Below, one piece after another: positions 1-11,535 of a stretch of 64,000 nt of DNA; position 1 is the stretch's first letter, and every line of letters starts with the position of its first letter. The position numbers were made by a program, and so were the translations under genes. The stretch is taken from contig OU612068.1 in assembly GCA_914767715.1 (NCBI GenBank), positions 25,916,001 through 25,980,000 of the forward strand, read 5' to 3'. Origin of the DNA: Membranipora membranacea. Its lineage: Eukaryota > Bryozoa > Gymnolaemata > Cheilostomatida > Membraniporidae. The notes beneath the pieces were generated by a model. It searched no databases and was not told where the DNA came from. It was given only the letters and a program-made list of their open reading frames with translations.

Positions 1-190
1 ATGTGACTCGAATAATATCGTTCGGCTGAATAAACCTGCACTATATGATCAGACTATATTAATATTGCATCATGAGATACATTTTTCATTTTACTGATTA
101 CAAGACAACAAGAGAAGACAACTAATATGTAAGGCAGGAACTCTGACTACTTACCCATAGCTGAGAAATTAGGTTTTCTGTTTCGGAGTC

Positions 191-270
191 GGGGTTTCAG
201 AGTTGGGGTTTCAGAGTTGGGGTTTCAGAGTTGGGGTTTCAGAGTTGGGGTTTCAGAGTTGGGGTTCTCA
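191..270. repeat. 14-bp minisatellite
   Basis: Five tandem copies of the 14-bp unit GGGGTTTCAGAGTT plus a partial sixth. The unit is G-rich but it is interstitial and not the usual animal telomere repeat, so I call it a minisatellite. No gene is seen in the 190 bases before it. Confidence 0.9.
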
Positions 271-317
271 GTTATGATTATCCTTCCTATATCTCTTTCT
301 ACATTATGTTATAATAT

Positions 318-527
318 TTCACACATTGACTTATGTTGACTTGACCAAAGTCAGGACAACTCCCAAGTCAAGTCATGTCAAAGTCAATTTTTTGTTAAGT
401 CAAGTCAAGTCAAGTGCTGTCTATTTGTTTTCGACATCAAGTCAAGTCAAGTCATAATTTTGTTAAGTCAAGTCATGACTTTGACTTGAAAATGACTTGA
501 CTTACCATGACTTGGACCCAGGTCTGT
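318..527. repeat. AAGTC-rich simple-repeat block
   Basis: Irregular runs of the pentamer AAGTC and its complement GACTT, with an internal strand switch (the left part reads AAGTCAAGTC, the right part GACTTGACTT), so the block can fold on itself. Homology to the receptor gene of the right arm starts abruptly where this block ends, so it marks the point where the left receptor copy is cut off. Confidence 0.75.
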
Positions 528-1332
528 CAATAACAGTCTTGATGTCATCAGCTTTCATCAAATAAGCACTCAAAGATTTCTTGTTAGTGATCGGGACTCA
601 GTGAAGATATATCAACATTCCGAATATATGAATGACAGCACTGTGGTAGAGACTTTGGTGTGCAAGAGCTCCAGACGCTGTCAGCGATCAGGCATGAGCT
701 GTAGGGAGAGCAAATCTTTTGTTCATGGATCACAGATCTTCAATGGAAGTTGCGTACTATGTTGACGATGCCACAATATACAGGGTCGATCTTTCAAAGA
801 ACGAGTCTGCCACTAGTTTTAACTTTGACAGCATTGGAAATTAAGCAACAGCAATTGCATTTGGTGGCAATTACTCTATGGCTTTTATTGTTTGTAGTAA
901 GACAAACAGCGCCTATCGATTCGACTTTAAGTCAAAGTCAATTACTAGTATCCCTTTTGAAGGAAATCAAACTATATCTGTTAAACATCTAACTACAATT
1001 GGCAAAAACCTTTTTCTTGTTGCACATATGAATCAAAGTTGCTGTTGCTCAACATCAAAACAGGTTACCAAAGCTATGTTCATGAAGGAATGACATATTT
1101 GCCTGGCATCCCAAGTAATTCTAGCAGTAAAATTATTGAAGTGACTCACATAGCAGACATCTTATATGATGGATACCTACATGCTATCAGCCAACATCAA
1201 GAAATAATCAAATTAACCTATAATGGTAAGTTTGCATATGGAGAAAGACTTTATCATACCAAGAAATTGATCATACTGAACAGGTTTATTCCAACTAGTA
1301 AGAAGCATGTGGAAAAGAAATTATTGTCTTGA
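528..1332 (+). pseudogene. Propeller-like ectodomain remnant
   Basis: Translated in shifting frames this gives short repeats such as YYVDDATIYRVDLS and FVCSKTNSAYRF-like strings, separated by loops with N-glycosylation sites and paired cysteines (C-K-S-S-R-R-C). The pattern of an aromatic/acidic strand followed by 'I-Y-R-V-D-L' is reminiscent of YWTD or TolB-type beta-propeller blades. This is a weak inference: I cannot count full blades. The same blocks are at 58337-59062 on the other strand. Compared with that copy, this one keeps about 32 bases (around 755-787) that the right copy has lost. Confidence 0.4.
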
Positions 1333-1693
1333 TTGCTTGGGCAACATTCCTGAGAGTAGTGAGTAAACTCACCTAACATCCTATAAACTAAAGGAAAAAT
1401 TCAAAATACCGTTAATTATAAAATCATGCCCCTCATTCGCTGTTAAACCCTATGTGAGATTTAAATCATAGTAAACTAATTATCACCTTTTAACAGTGGC
1501 ATCTAACCCTGAAGAAACCAGCAGCGTTACACCATTCTCCCTGGTTACACCAGTGACAGTTTCAAATGATGTGTCTAGTGTTACCTCAAGTATAACATTG
1601 ATTATAAGCTGACGCCATTCCATTGATCCTAAGTTTTTTTTGCCGAATCAACATGCTAATGACCAATTTTCAATTCAGTCCTTGCACTTGCAG

Positions 1694-1863
1694 ATTACCC
1701 AGCTGTATTTGGATAGCTGCAGCTGTATTAATGTTAGAAGTAAGCGGATCCATAGCTTTTTTTGCTCTGCGGTATAAGAAAAGAAAAAGAAGGCTCATCC
1801 AGAAGTACGCTCACCACCACAAAAGACAGAGAAGGCCCCCTGTCTCGAATCATGTTATTGAAG
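1694..1863 (+). CDS. Membrane-spanning exon of left receptor copy
   Basis: Begins after a CTTGCAG acceptor and ends at a GTGTGT donor. It encodes a hydrophobic run (W-I-A-A-A-V-L-M-L ... S-I-A-F-F-A-L) followed at once by a strongly basic stop-transfer run (R-Y-K-K-R-K-R-R). The matching exon on the - strand is 53175-53340. In the phase set by the neighbouring exons the first codons meet a TAG, and the length is 170 nt, so the exon is probably dead or carries an indel near its start. Confidence 0.6.
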
Positions 1864-1973
1864 GTGTGTAATTGTTGCTCACATGCACCCCTTTTAAATC
1901 ACATGCATATTGTTTTCATGAAAAATAAGTGATCCCTGAAGTCATCACATAGGTTCTCAGTAATCATTGCGAC

Positions 1974-3067
1974 TTAAGGTAATGTCAAAGATAGATCCGG
2001 ATATCAACATATCATATACCGTTGGAAAGCTGCCGAGCTGCTGAAAATGAATATCTGAACAAAAACTTGATTCGATGACGTTTAGGGAGGAAAGGAGGCA
2101 AAAGTCGCTGTTTTTGTCAATGCAGATTGAGCAGTCAAATTAATTTCAAAAAACTTCAAAATATGTGGAATGTATACTTAGAGATTGTGTTCATCATAAA
2201 ATTTGGTTTGCATAACGCCAAACATGCTGTCCAAATAACCATTATTGTGGCCAAACAAAAACTTTTTGAAAGTTCTCACATACGAAGCCGCTTTCATTAA
2301 CCATGGTGCACACAAGAAATGCTGACATAATTTTTCATTGCATCTTCATTTTTCTTGAATTTACTGCAAAAGAGTGCCAAAAAACACATCAAAAGTCCCT
2401 AAAAAGACCTCAAAAGTCCCTAAAAATAGCTGTTTTTTGCCATTCATTTGCGTTAAATTCAAGAAAAATGAAGATGCAATAGAAATTATGTTGGCATTTC
2501 CTGTGTGCACCATGGTTAATGAAATGTTTGGCCACAATAATGGTTACTTGGACAGCATGTTTGGCGTTATGCAAAGGTGGCAAAAATATTAGCCGTATTC
2601 GAGAGTCTACTGTCATTGCAATATGCAAGCTAATTTTTTGAAAGTCAATGTGTATGACATTTGAAGAGTACTCTAAGAGAAAATCATAATTAATTTTGAT
2701 TCGAGCCTATGATCTGTTGTGAATTAATGATTGAAATTTCACATATTTTCACGGCTTTACAAAAAAAATACGTTGTATGGCGTGACGTAAAAAGTCAATT
2801 TAGACTAGTCATATATCAAAGAAAATCAAATTTTACAATGAACACAATCTATAAGTATACATTCCACCTGATTTGAAATTTCTTGCAATTAATTTGACTG
2901 CTCAATCTGCATTGACAAAAAGAGTGTTTTCTGCCTCATTTCCTCCCTAAAATGACACAACGTCATGGAATCAAGTTTTTGTTCAGCTATTCATATTCAG
3001 TAGCTCGGCAGCTTTCCAACGGTATATGATATGTTGAGATTCGGATCGGTCTTTGACATTACCGTAA
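1974..3067. mobile_element. Fold-back DNA element with TTAA-type target site, copy 1
   Basis: The ends are inverted repeats starting GGTAATGTCAAAG at 1978 and ending CTTTGACATTACC at 3063. The left flank is TTAA and the right flank GTAA, read as a duplicated TTAA with one change. The two halves are inverted copies of each other for most of their length, but the left half lacks about 300 bases that the right half has. No transposase frame is seen. A fuller copy is at 22080-23388. TTAA duplication is known for piggyBac, Kolobok and Sola3; I cannot choose among them. It lies in the intron between the membrane exon and the first tail cassette. Confidence 0.85.
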
Positions 3068-3145
3068 GTCCAATTTGCTATCTTTATATGCTTTATACTA
3101 TGGTCTAATATCACCTCTGAGCCTTTTACATCTTCGTTCTTACAG

Positions 3146-3474
3146 ATATTCAACTGAGCACATTCAGAGAGAGGGGTGTAGAACAAAGAGAAGACAAGCT
3201 GAAGGCAGAAAGTGTCAATAAAACCAACACTGCGACCCCTACCAAAAAAAAACAAGGTCAAGGATAGCCCATTACTGCTGCAGCCTAATCAGCACAGACA
3301 ACCTCCAGTACACAAGGACCTGGAGAATAACTCTGTTGAGCCATACTATGTTAAAGTTTTGGAAAACAGTGATAGACCGCTACACATACAAATATTGGCC
3401 AAAAAACCTCCATATGTTCGACCTAGGCTATCTCTACTAACCCCAGATCGTGATACAGATCATACAGAATTATA
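3146..3474 (+). pseudogene. Receptor tail cassette 1 (left copy), frameshifted
   Basis: Acceptor TTCTTACAG, donor TATA|GTAAGT. The first part reads IQLSTFRERGVEQRED and onward; then a run of nine A at 3244-3252 carries one extra base compared with the same cassette on the - strand. After the shift the frame continues with L-Q-P-N-Q-H-R-Q-P-P, the tyrosine motif E-P-Y-Y-V-K-V-L and the basic motif K-P-P-Y-V-R-P-R-L-S-L. A stop codon overlaps the donor. The region 3281-3300 also serves as an intact 'empty site' for the fold-back insertion found in the fifth cassette. Confidence 0.75.
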
Positions 3475-3838
3475 GTAAGTTGTCTCATTCACATCTTCCT
3501 GTAATACACAATGATGGTGTGCACAGTAAATAATCACCTTACCATGACATTTCTTGTGTTTTCGCTGTGATTCTTCCACTAAATATATTCCCATGAGCCA
3601 TCGGAAGCTTCTGCAACAAATGAAATTGAGGAACACAAAAAGACAAGCCTAAATATTTCAACTGGAAGAATTTTTGACATCATTTCTAAGAAAATGTAAA
3701 TTATAGTCATGCTTATACAAAAGAAGTGAATACAGTGCAAATTTAGGGAAAACAGAAATTTTATTGGGAGATATTTTTGGTCAGCTATGTCAGACAATCA
3801 AGCAACAATAGCTTTTATTCTGGTCTTTTTTCTTACAG

Positions 3839-4176
3839 ACACTCAACTAACCACATGCAGACATAGGGATGTTGGACAGAGAAAGGATTACCTCCATGAA
3901 GAAAGCATGGATGAAACCAAAGAGACATCCCCTAGCAAAGAGAACCTTGTCGAAGATAGACCACCATGTTCGATGCCAAATCAACACAGACAGCCAATAG
4001 TATTTGAGGACTCAGACAAATCCTTGATTGAGCCATATTATGTTGATGTTTTGGATCATGATGATCGAATAACAAACACCCAACCTACAGGTACAAAGCC
4101 TCCATATGCTCGACCTCGGTTATCTCTCCCGCCTCGTGAACGCAGATTAGAGATTTAGATCTCAAACAGCATTCTG
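3839..4176 (+). pseudogene. Receptor tail cassette 2 (left copy), one base missing
   Basis: Acceptor TTCTTACAG, donor CTG|GTAAGT. Open from T-Q-L-T-T-C-R-H-R-D-V-G-Q to P-R-L-S-L-P-P-R-E-R-R. It carries E-P-Y-Y-V-D-V-L (possible SH2-binding tyrosine) and K-P-P-Y-A-R-P (a Y-x-x-P motif of the kind bound by Crk-type SH2 domains, plus proline-rich flanks). Near the end the sequence reads GAGATTTAG where the sister cassette at 50309-50617 has GAGCATTTA. The missing base makes a TAG 18 bases before the donor. Exon length is 338; restoring one base gives 339, a multiple of 3 like the intact cassette. Confidence 0.75.
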
Positions 4177-4269
4177 GTAAGTTATCTCCTTCCCATTCTC
4201 CTGTGATGCCTAATGCTGGTCCTTGGAGTAAAAAGTCGCCATATAGTGATATAACTTGTGTTTCTGCAG
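4177..4269 (+). other. 93-nt mini-intron, open in frame, with an ITIM-like motif
   Basis: Bounded by GTAAGT and TTTCTGCAG, exactly 93 nt (31 codons) and without stops in the frame of the flanking exons, so retaining or removing it would keep the frame. It encodes S-P-Y-S-D-I, which fits the ITIM consensus [S/I/V/L]-x-Y-x-x-[I/V/L]. The matching - strand segment after 50309 encodes L-L-Y-C-D-I, also a fit, and the two align without indels over about 80 bases, with several changes at third positions. That suggests past coding constraint. Splicing status is inference. Confidence 0.5.
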
Positions 4270-4391
4270 TGCATAGTGCAGACTATGATCACTATTCCTA
4301 TGCCTCAAACCACCAAAAGCCTCAGACACAACAAGAAATAAGGAAGACAATGATCAAAACACCTCAAATCCGCAACCAGAAATTGTTTTAA
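4270..4391 (+). CDS. Probable last exon of left receptor tail
   Basis: Follows the TGCAG acceptor, in phase 1, and runs to a TAA at 4389-4391. It encodes a polar stretch with clustered tyrosines (S-A-D-Y-D-H-Y-S-Y-A) followed by Q/K-rich sequence. The - strand copy diverges straight after its equivalent acceptor and meets a stop, so this exon cannot be confirmed by comparison. Confidence 0.45.
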
Positions 4392-7300
4392 CTATTTCTT
4401 CTGATAAAAAACAGAAATTAAAGTGTGGCCAAGACAAAAGAAAGAAGCACTCAATTAGTATTTCTCATAAGTATATTTGTAGTGCAATGCAAGCAAACGA
4501 AATGTTGAAGTATACTTGTGATGTATTCATATCTATTTTAAATTTTGGCATCAGATAATTATTGGACTTGGTTTTGGGACTAAAATCTGTGAACATTATT
4601 GCTTAGCTTTAGCAATGAGGCCCCATCTTGTTACGCAAAAGTGATGGGCCCACAGTGTAAATTATTTATTTAAATTATGATAAACTTTTTTGTTTATATT
4701 ATTTTTTATTCATATAAATGAAGCTATATCTTTGTTCGCTGAGAAAATAGATGAATAAATATCCAAAGATATTCAAATTATCTGTTAATATTTGTCCATA
4801 GAAAATGATTTCGACAAATGTAATTATAAAAGTTTTGAAACAATGAAGGAAAATGTCTTTGAAAGTGAGACATATTGATGTGGTATCATAAGATAGCAGT
4901 TAAGATAGCAGTCCATTGCTAAATCCGCCAAAGACAGGTTACAATTGTTTAAAAAGACTCTGTGATTGTATTGGCATATCATTTAAAACTTTGATACTAG
5001 GTATAAAACGACATAAAAATCTTTCGGTCTTAATTTTTGGCATCCTGTATGAATTCCTGCAAAAAGAGTGGTATATTGCCTTTTCAGTTTCTCAGGAACT
5101 ACTTGTCCCATCTCAAAAATTCTTTCAGTGACAGATTGCTAGTAGTCTGACTTATTTTTAATATCCCAAAATTTTTTAAACCGCATGTTTGTAACTTGAT
5201 TAATTGTACATTAACTAAAATACATTGAAAACGTATAGGCAGCAATGGGCAAAATGATGCAGTAAATTACGTTATGCAAAAGCGTGATGACAATCTATGC
5301 AGTATTACTTGCAAAGCACATTGTGTACAACAATGGATCACCTTTTTTGGGTGATTGTTTAGCATAGAGAGAGAAATGTTTATGCTCATAACTTCTCTAC
5401 TATTGAATTTATCATCAAACGCCAAGATCAAAACCTCGAAAATACTCTCTAGTGTAATGTAAGCGTGTGTGTATGACATGTTGTTAAACCTATTTTCAGT
5501 TTTTTGGCTGGAAAGGAGTGCATGTTTTGGACCAAATAAAGCTAGTTTAGCCACAAAAATCCAAATATCTCAAGATGTTAAGCCATAATCAATAATCGCT
5601 TCGATCAAAATCTAGACAATTTCCTGCTGTTCATCATGCTGACAACAAATTTGACTGACATATTTCTGAATTTCTGATTTTTGGCTGGAAAATTTTGTCC
5701 AAAATAAGTGAAAACTTGGGTTATTATTTGTTACAGTTGTGACAACCAGGATCTGTAATCTGGTAAGATTATTGATGGAAGTGACAGTGCAAGACCAAAA
5801 TGGTATAATGAATTGGAAATTTTGGTTTCTGCATTATTAGGGTCACATGTAATGAGGGGTCAGAAATGGCCCTTTTACTATTGCAAAAATCAAGTTCAAG
5901 TCTCGAAGATAGTAGGCCTAAAAATATGAAGTTTTACTAAAATGTCACTCCTCCAGTTAGTGCCATGCCTCCTCTATATGGTGAAAGCAAAAACTAATCG
6001 AATACCTCAATAGCAAGGCATAGAGGGCTCAATTTAAAAAGGGCAACTTTTTGCCCCAAAATGAACTTTCAGGGGTCACTGCGACTCAACGTCAAATATT
6101 TGGGAGGTTTCAACTGTGAAAATAACTATAAGATATGATCCCCAATGCAATATTAAAAAGTTTAAAAAAACGCTATATCACGTTTGGAATATGAGTATCA
6201 AAATTGATAAAATTGATACATCATTGTACTCTGATAGTCATTGTACTCTGTTTGGTGGGTCGCCTTTTGGTCAGAGCATATCAAATAGACAAAAATCTTG
6301 ATTGCTGACCAAATCAAGTCAATCTTCATCCTAACCTCTTGGCCAAGCAACTGTGATGACCCCACTTACCTGCATTGTGAGTTGTGTGTAAGTAAGTTTG
6401 CAAAATATCCGTAGATAAGATTTCGGTTGCTGCAAAGCAATGTCTGAATAGATTAAACAACTGTACCCTTCAGAACCTCACAATAAACAGGGCTTACACC
6501 GCTCTTGTGAAAAGCAGGAAACCACTTGAAAGTACAGCAGATTAGAACTAAGAATAGCTGATAAGGATTGTTACGGTTTTCATTATCCCTACAACACTTT
6601 TTGTAAATTTCACAAGTTTATCCAATAGAATGGTAATGTTTAAGACACACCTGTTATTGCTAAACAGAACCTGAAAGCATATGTATTGCAGCTAAGAAGC
6701 GAATGTGTCAATATAAAAGCTTATCAGGATAATAACTCAGACCACAAGCTGTCACTTAAAAAGAGCCTAACAGCTACACCCCATAACCAAGTGTCAAATC
6801 ATCATAAATGAGACCAATTCTTATATGGAAGCTAAATTTTTTGTAACTCTCATAATTAATTGCTCAATCAAAGCCAGGACAAAGCTTACATAATTACTTG
6901 TGTATAAACAGAGTTGGATCGGTCAGGAAAGGAATAATCCTTTTACTTCTTTACAAATTCTACCTAATAAGAAGACAATTCGACAAGACTCTCATCTGCC
7001 GCTCGTTCAAAATCATGGCAAAAAGTGAACCAATTAGAATAAAGGAAAAAGTTAAATGCGTCACTATGTAGTAAGTGTTCCTTTTGAGGTAAGGTATTTA
7101 ATTGTGGGATTAGCTCTGGACAAAATCCTAAAACAAAGGCCTGTCATGAATACTGATCCACAAGTATAGCTACTGTGCTTTTTTAGCACCAGTGATTGGC
7201 ATGATAATTTATCTCCTACACCAGCTAATTATGTGTCTGAAGAGATATACACATTGATACAATAGCTAAGATCAACGGCTTCCTGGTTACAAAGAAATTG

Positions 7301-9297
7301 TTTGCTTTTAACTTTATCCTAGTCTGACAGTCTCACAGTCAATTTCATGGATCTTGCTCTGTAAAAAGAAGCCTTTCCAATTGTGATTCTTTGGCATATG
7401 TAAGAACAATCTTGCAACCTGTCCATCCAATAAATTTTATGTTTATAAACAGATGAAATCATAACCTTGTATTGTACCTCTAACAGCATGATTGATCTTT
7501 CCCAATCCTGAAATAACGATATGCTGGGAGGATGGACTGATTACTAGATTGAAACGCAGTAGAATCTGGTATAGTGAACTCATATAACTTTATTTCCCAA
7601 TTTCTTATTTTGATTCAGACTAAGAGAATTCATAGGTAAAGTGGTTCTTACCCCTTTCAATATATTCTGTATCAGCATTGTATATTTACTTATGCTGTTC
7701 AAAAGTTTTTTATTAGATGACATGCGTTACCCACAATGCAGTCACAGGCAGTGTTAAAAAGACAGTTAGTTAGTTACCTAACTTCTTACCATTGTTAAAC
7801 AAATTGGTTAGTTCACCTTAACTTTTGCCATTGGGTCTGAGAGCCCATTTTGGTACTTGTTATTTCTCTGATGATTACTGATATTAAATTATGAGAATCC
7901 AAAAAGTTCCTATTGTATATTTGCTTTAAAGCTGATGGTTGTGAGATGGTTGTGAGTCAGGTTGCTAAGTTTAATTATGTGTGTATTGTTAATCTATACT
8001 GTCAGGGGAAGTATTTAGTATACTCAGGTCTTCCCGCATAGAAGGAATTTAGATTTGGATTATCGACGCTGTTTCTCCAGCTAATCAGCTCAAAACAAGG
8101 CCAAAATTGGCCCTCTTAGAGAACCGGAAGCTGCTTTGCTTTGCTCGTGAGATCAGAAGGTCCATGTGTGAGGTCACATCAGGGTTTTCGACCAATATTA
8201 AACAGTTTTCATATGAGAAACTGTTAAAGTGAAACCAATTTTACCAAGCTCAAGACCTGCGTTAATCTCATTCAACCTTTTTCTTTGGATTCACCTTTTT
8301 AATGACACCAGCTATATTGGATTACAGCTCGTTTCAACCAATTTTGAAGCAATCATGTGAGTCTATTGTTAGACATTTACACAAAATGTATATTTATGCC
8401 ACCATATCCGTCTATGCAAGGCTTGCGTGTGAGCGTAAACATGGCCTTACTTTGATAACTCGTAACTTCAGCCCTAGTTGCCAAATTGTGCTGTTCTCGT
8501 GCACATTTAAGCAATCTTTGCAATCTCCATACACATGAAATCGCACTCATGATAATATGTTCTGGTGACTTGTGAGCTGATGAATATATCGGACAGTCTG
8601 TGCTACAAAAGTCAAGTATGCGCAATGAATTTGAGTTTTGCATGTTGGAAAACTTGTTAAGGTCGTGAGAGAGGCTTATAACTAAAATTCCTATGACATC
8701 AGGTTACTGTCACCCTCAGCAAAAAAAAAACAAAGTAAAAGTGAAAACTCATCAGGAACCATAAAGTGTCGAGTGGGGTTTATAGATTAGGATGACTAAA
8801 CACAGGTTTGCGATTTGTTGTTGAAATTGTCACCCCACCTTGGACTTTTATCTTTCATGCAGACGTTACACGCACAGGGGACCTCAGATAATTTTAGGCC
8901 TGATCTGCAGAGGAATAAAAGTTCTCCAGAATGATGGGAATTGGACTGTGGCTTGTAGATCTAGAAGTGAGAGCATTCTAACTCATATGCCAATTTTGAC
9001 TGGGCACACAGCATAACAATGCAGGTAATTAAATTATAGATGAGCTGGCCATTTAACTCAGCCTAGGCGGAGATTATATCAATGAGCTGCCATCTGGATA
9101 TTTGTTGTCATAGAGCTTAGGTCAATGGGAGGAGCCTGAATCTGAATGGCGCTTATTAGACTGTGAACTACCAAATAGTTGTAAAGCATGAGGGAAAGTA
9201 TCTCATTTATACCCAAGAGGCTTGTTATCAAAATAGTGTGAAGAGAACGATGTTAGGCCAACATTTCTTCTCAATGTAACTACTGTTGAATATCTAT
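4392..9297. other. Intergenic, nothing recognised
   Basis: AT-rich sequence, open frames all under about 100 codons and without family resemblance. It probably includes the 3' untranslated region of the left receptor copy (an AATAAA at about 4755). I see no RNA gene, no clear terminal repeats and no exon chain on either strand. Confidence 0.6.
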
Positions 9298-11524
9298 ATG
9301 ACGGATTTCATTCTCTGCGCTTTGCTAGTGTCAGGGGCGGTACTTCATGTGTTGGCTCACCCACCAATAACAGTCAATACATTAGCTACCGCAAATGGTA
9401 AAACAACTTACCAGAATAAGGTTCAGTCTTGTTGAGTCAAAAGTAACTGCCGTGTCATTTGCTTTACATAAGTGTCTGGTAGCAGATAACGCAGATCTGA
9501 TGACCCCTCAACTAAGTCCAGATCTGGCTGACCACAGTCCTCTTGGATCAGGACTATAAAAATAACGCGGGCCCCTTGTTGTGACTAGACCTAGAAGCAT
9601 GCACCCCTCTGCCTCTTCCTAAGAGTAGCTGTACGTGACAGTCTTGGTTATAGGGAACCAAACCACAAACTTCAGATTAGATGATTTAGAGCTGCGAGTT
9701 GATGCTGCTTGCGGACCTTCGCAGTACACATTGTAAATGATTATATTATATGTTTCTTATTCTGTTCTAAAGGGAATTACCCCTCCCCCGGCGCTTATTT
9801 ATGGTCAATTCAAGATCAGCTCAGTTTTGGCTTCACTGAATCTGTTTCCAGTTGGATGAGCTGTTGGCCAATATCCCTGGCCTTCATCTCTTCGTCCTTT
9901 AGACATAATAATATAACTGATTTGTTTTTTTGTTTCATTACAGGTTTGATATCAGTGAGTGCCTCATCTGTTCGTTCCCGCACATTTGGTGCAACGAATG
10001 CATCTGATGGCGCTGCTGGATCTATTTGGCATTCAAATGGGGAACGTGATCCATGGCTTAAAGGCAACTTGAGAAAAATGTGTGCGATTGTCGGCGCAGA
10101 GTTCGCTAGTCGAAATAGCAATGGAGGTATGTATAACCCACCGTAGCCCTTGTAGTATTATTGAACTCAAAAATCTAAGGGTATTTGAAACATTTGAAAC
10201 ACTCGACTATAGTATAGTGTTGTATTCAGGGTCGAGTCAAACGGTCAGAGGGTCAGAGGTCTGCATCTTCACGGGTCTCAACTGGTGATCAAAATACTGC
10301 CTGCACCTGGACTGGAACCTGAGACCTTGTGACCCAGAGTCCACGATCTTAACCACTAAGCTATTGGTTTTGTGTGAGAATTTTGGAAATGGAGACTATA
10401 CGATCATAAAACATAAAGCTATTAGTCATACTTTTGCTGTGATTATTATGAACGGCTTACAACACTACATAAAGCTTTCTTCAGTCATCTATAATTTGAT
10501 AAATACTTAACAGAATTTGATGAAACTTGGTCTCAACATAGTTCATTATGTGTAGATGATATAATATTACAAACTGAATCAAACTTAACATGTACTATTA
10601 GCTAAATTGCACTAGTGATTAGCGGATGAATATCCATCATTCTTATAAATTGTGATATCTGAAGAATGTTTTATCGGTCTCGTCTCGGATTTTCATGCTG
10701 TCTCGGTCTCATCCTGTCTCACCAAAACCTGTCAATTTGCCATCACTAGTCTCAACCTCATATTATGTATGTAGTAATGTCCTGTCTGGAGAATGGGCTT
10801 AGCATTTTTGTGATTCGATATTGTTAAATATCATAATAATAATAATTCAATAACAATGACTCAATAATTCAGTGTAGACATAGAAGCAATTTCCTAGATG
10901 TAAAACCAAGACAGTGTAGTACATTTTATGCAAAATGGTGACATCCATAAACATCAAATTATTATAAGGATAAATACTCACCATATTCACCATTGCTATC
11001 AAAAAATGAAAGGTAGCTGGATCATTTATTCAATTTCAAGGTAATCATGAGATGACAACAGTCAATCTAGTCTAAGTGCTCAGACAGCTGAAATTTGAGT
11101 TAGTGGCATTACATTACAAGACAGCATCTTTATGCGAATGAGTGGTTTATAATGCTGTTCTGATAACTGGCATTGCAGCCATCTGAGCTCTTATACTAAC
11201 CTTAATCATGACTTTTATCTGTCTGAAGTTTCTTCATGTTTGATGTCATGTCACATTATGTAATGCCATGATGTATGATTTTCAGTGATTCCCTTTGTTT
11301 TCAGGAAGAACAATCAATTTGCATTTTTTGTGTGGCTAAAACTGAAAATGAAGAATACAATGATCTCAAGCTTGTGCCATGAATATCCCGGACCAGCGAT
11401 GAGTAACTCCCAAGTAGAATGGCTGCCCTGTACCCCTGCAAGAGCAGGCAGATACTTCAAGATAATAATGGTGACCTCTTATGGCTACTTACAGATAGCC
11501 AAGTTTGATGTCAATGGTTATTAG
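9298..11524 (+). pseudogene. Short secreted discoidin-like gene with damaged last exon
   Basis: Three exons in phase 1. Exon 9298-9397 starts with ATG and encodes a good signal peptide (M-T-D-F-I-L-C-A-L-L-V-S-G-A). Exon 9944-10126 gives the first half of a discoidin (F5/8C or F-type-lectin) domain, with A-S-D-G and P-W-L-K-G-N-L. Exon 11305-11524 gives the second half, ending Y-L-Q-I-A-K-F-D-V-N-G-Y and TAG. In the last exon the frame changes twice: N-L-H-F, then V-A-K-T-E-N-E-E-Y in another frame, then S-L-C-H-E-Y-P-G-P in a third. Compared with the intact gene at 13145-15362 this is about one base gained and two lost, so the middle of the domain is scrambled. Unlike its relatives it lacks the four-cysteine exon. 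Most likely a young pseudogene; assembly indels are possible. Confidence 0.65.
10200..10370 (-). repeat. tRNA-derived SINE
   Basis: Read on the - strand, the head contains a box A (TAGCTTAGTGG) and a box B close to consensus (GGTTCCAGTCC) at tRNA spacing, at about 10310-10364. The body extends toward lower coordinates to about 10200. It lies inside an intron of the discoidin-like gene. The tRNA cloverleaf is degraded, so this is a SINE and not a tRNA gene. Confidence 0.6.
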
Positions 11525-11535
11525 GATTTGTGCAT

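Larger units (their letters stand above)
528..4391 (+). pseudogene. Left receptor copy, 5'-truncated and decayed (ectodomain, stalk, membrane exon, tail cassettes)
   Basis: Nucleotide-level homologue of the - strand gene at 50309-59062, in the same exon order. Ectodomain sequence runs from about 528 to 1332 (broken by a stop in the D-S-I-G-N region). A Ser/Thr-rich stalk exon starts at 1497 and reaches a stop near 1614. The membrane exon is 1694-1863. Tail cassettes are 3146-3474 and 3839-4176, and the last exon is 4270-4391. Everything before 528 is missing. Frame lesions: an in-frame stop in the ectodomain, a membrane exon of 170 nt (not a multiple of 3, unlike a 1-1 phase exon), an extra base in a poly-A run in the first cassette, and one base lost in the second. 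The alternative is a living gene with sequencing indels, but that would need several independent errors while neighbouring genes are clean. Confidence 0.7.

Noticed and set aside
191-270. Telomere-like G-rich repeat
   Set aside because: The unit is 14 bp and does not match TTAGGG or other known telomere units; interstitial.
4392-9297. Searched for exons of a gene between the receptor and the discoidin-like gene
   Set aside because: No open frame with plausible splice sites plus resemblance to a family or to a paralogous region was found.
10082-10288. 68-codon + strand frame overlapping the discoidin exon end
   Set aside because: Reads through the splice donor in another frame and into the SINE; shadow of the real exon.
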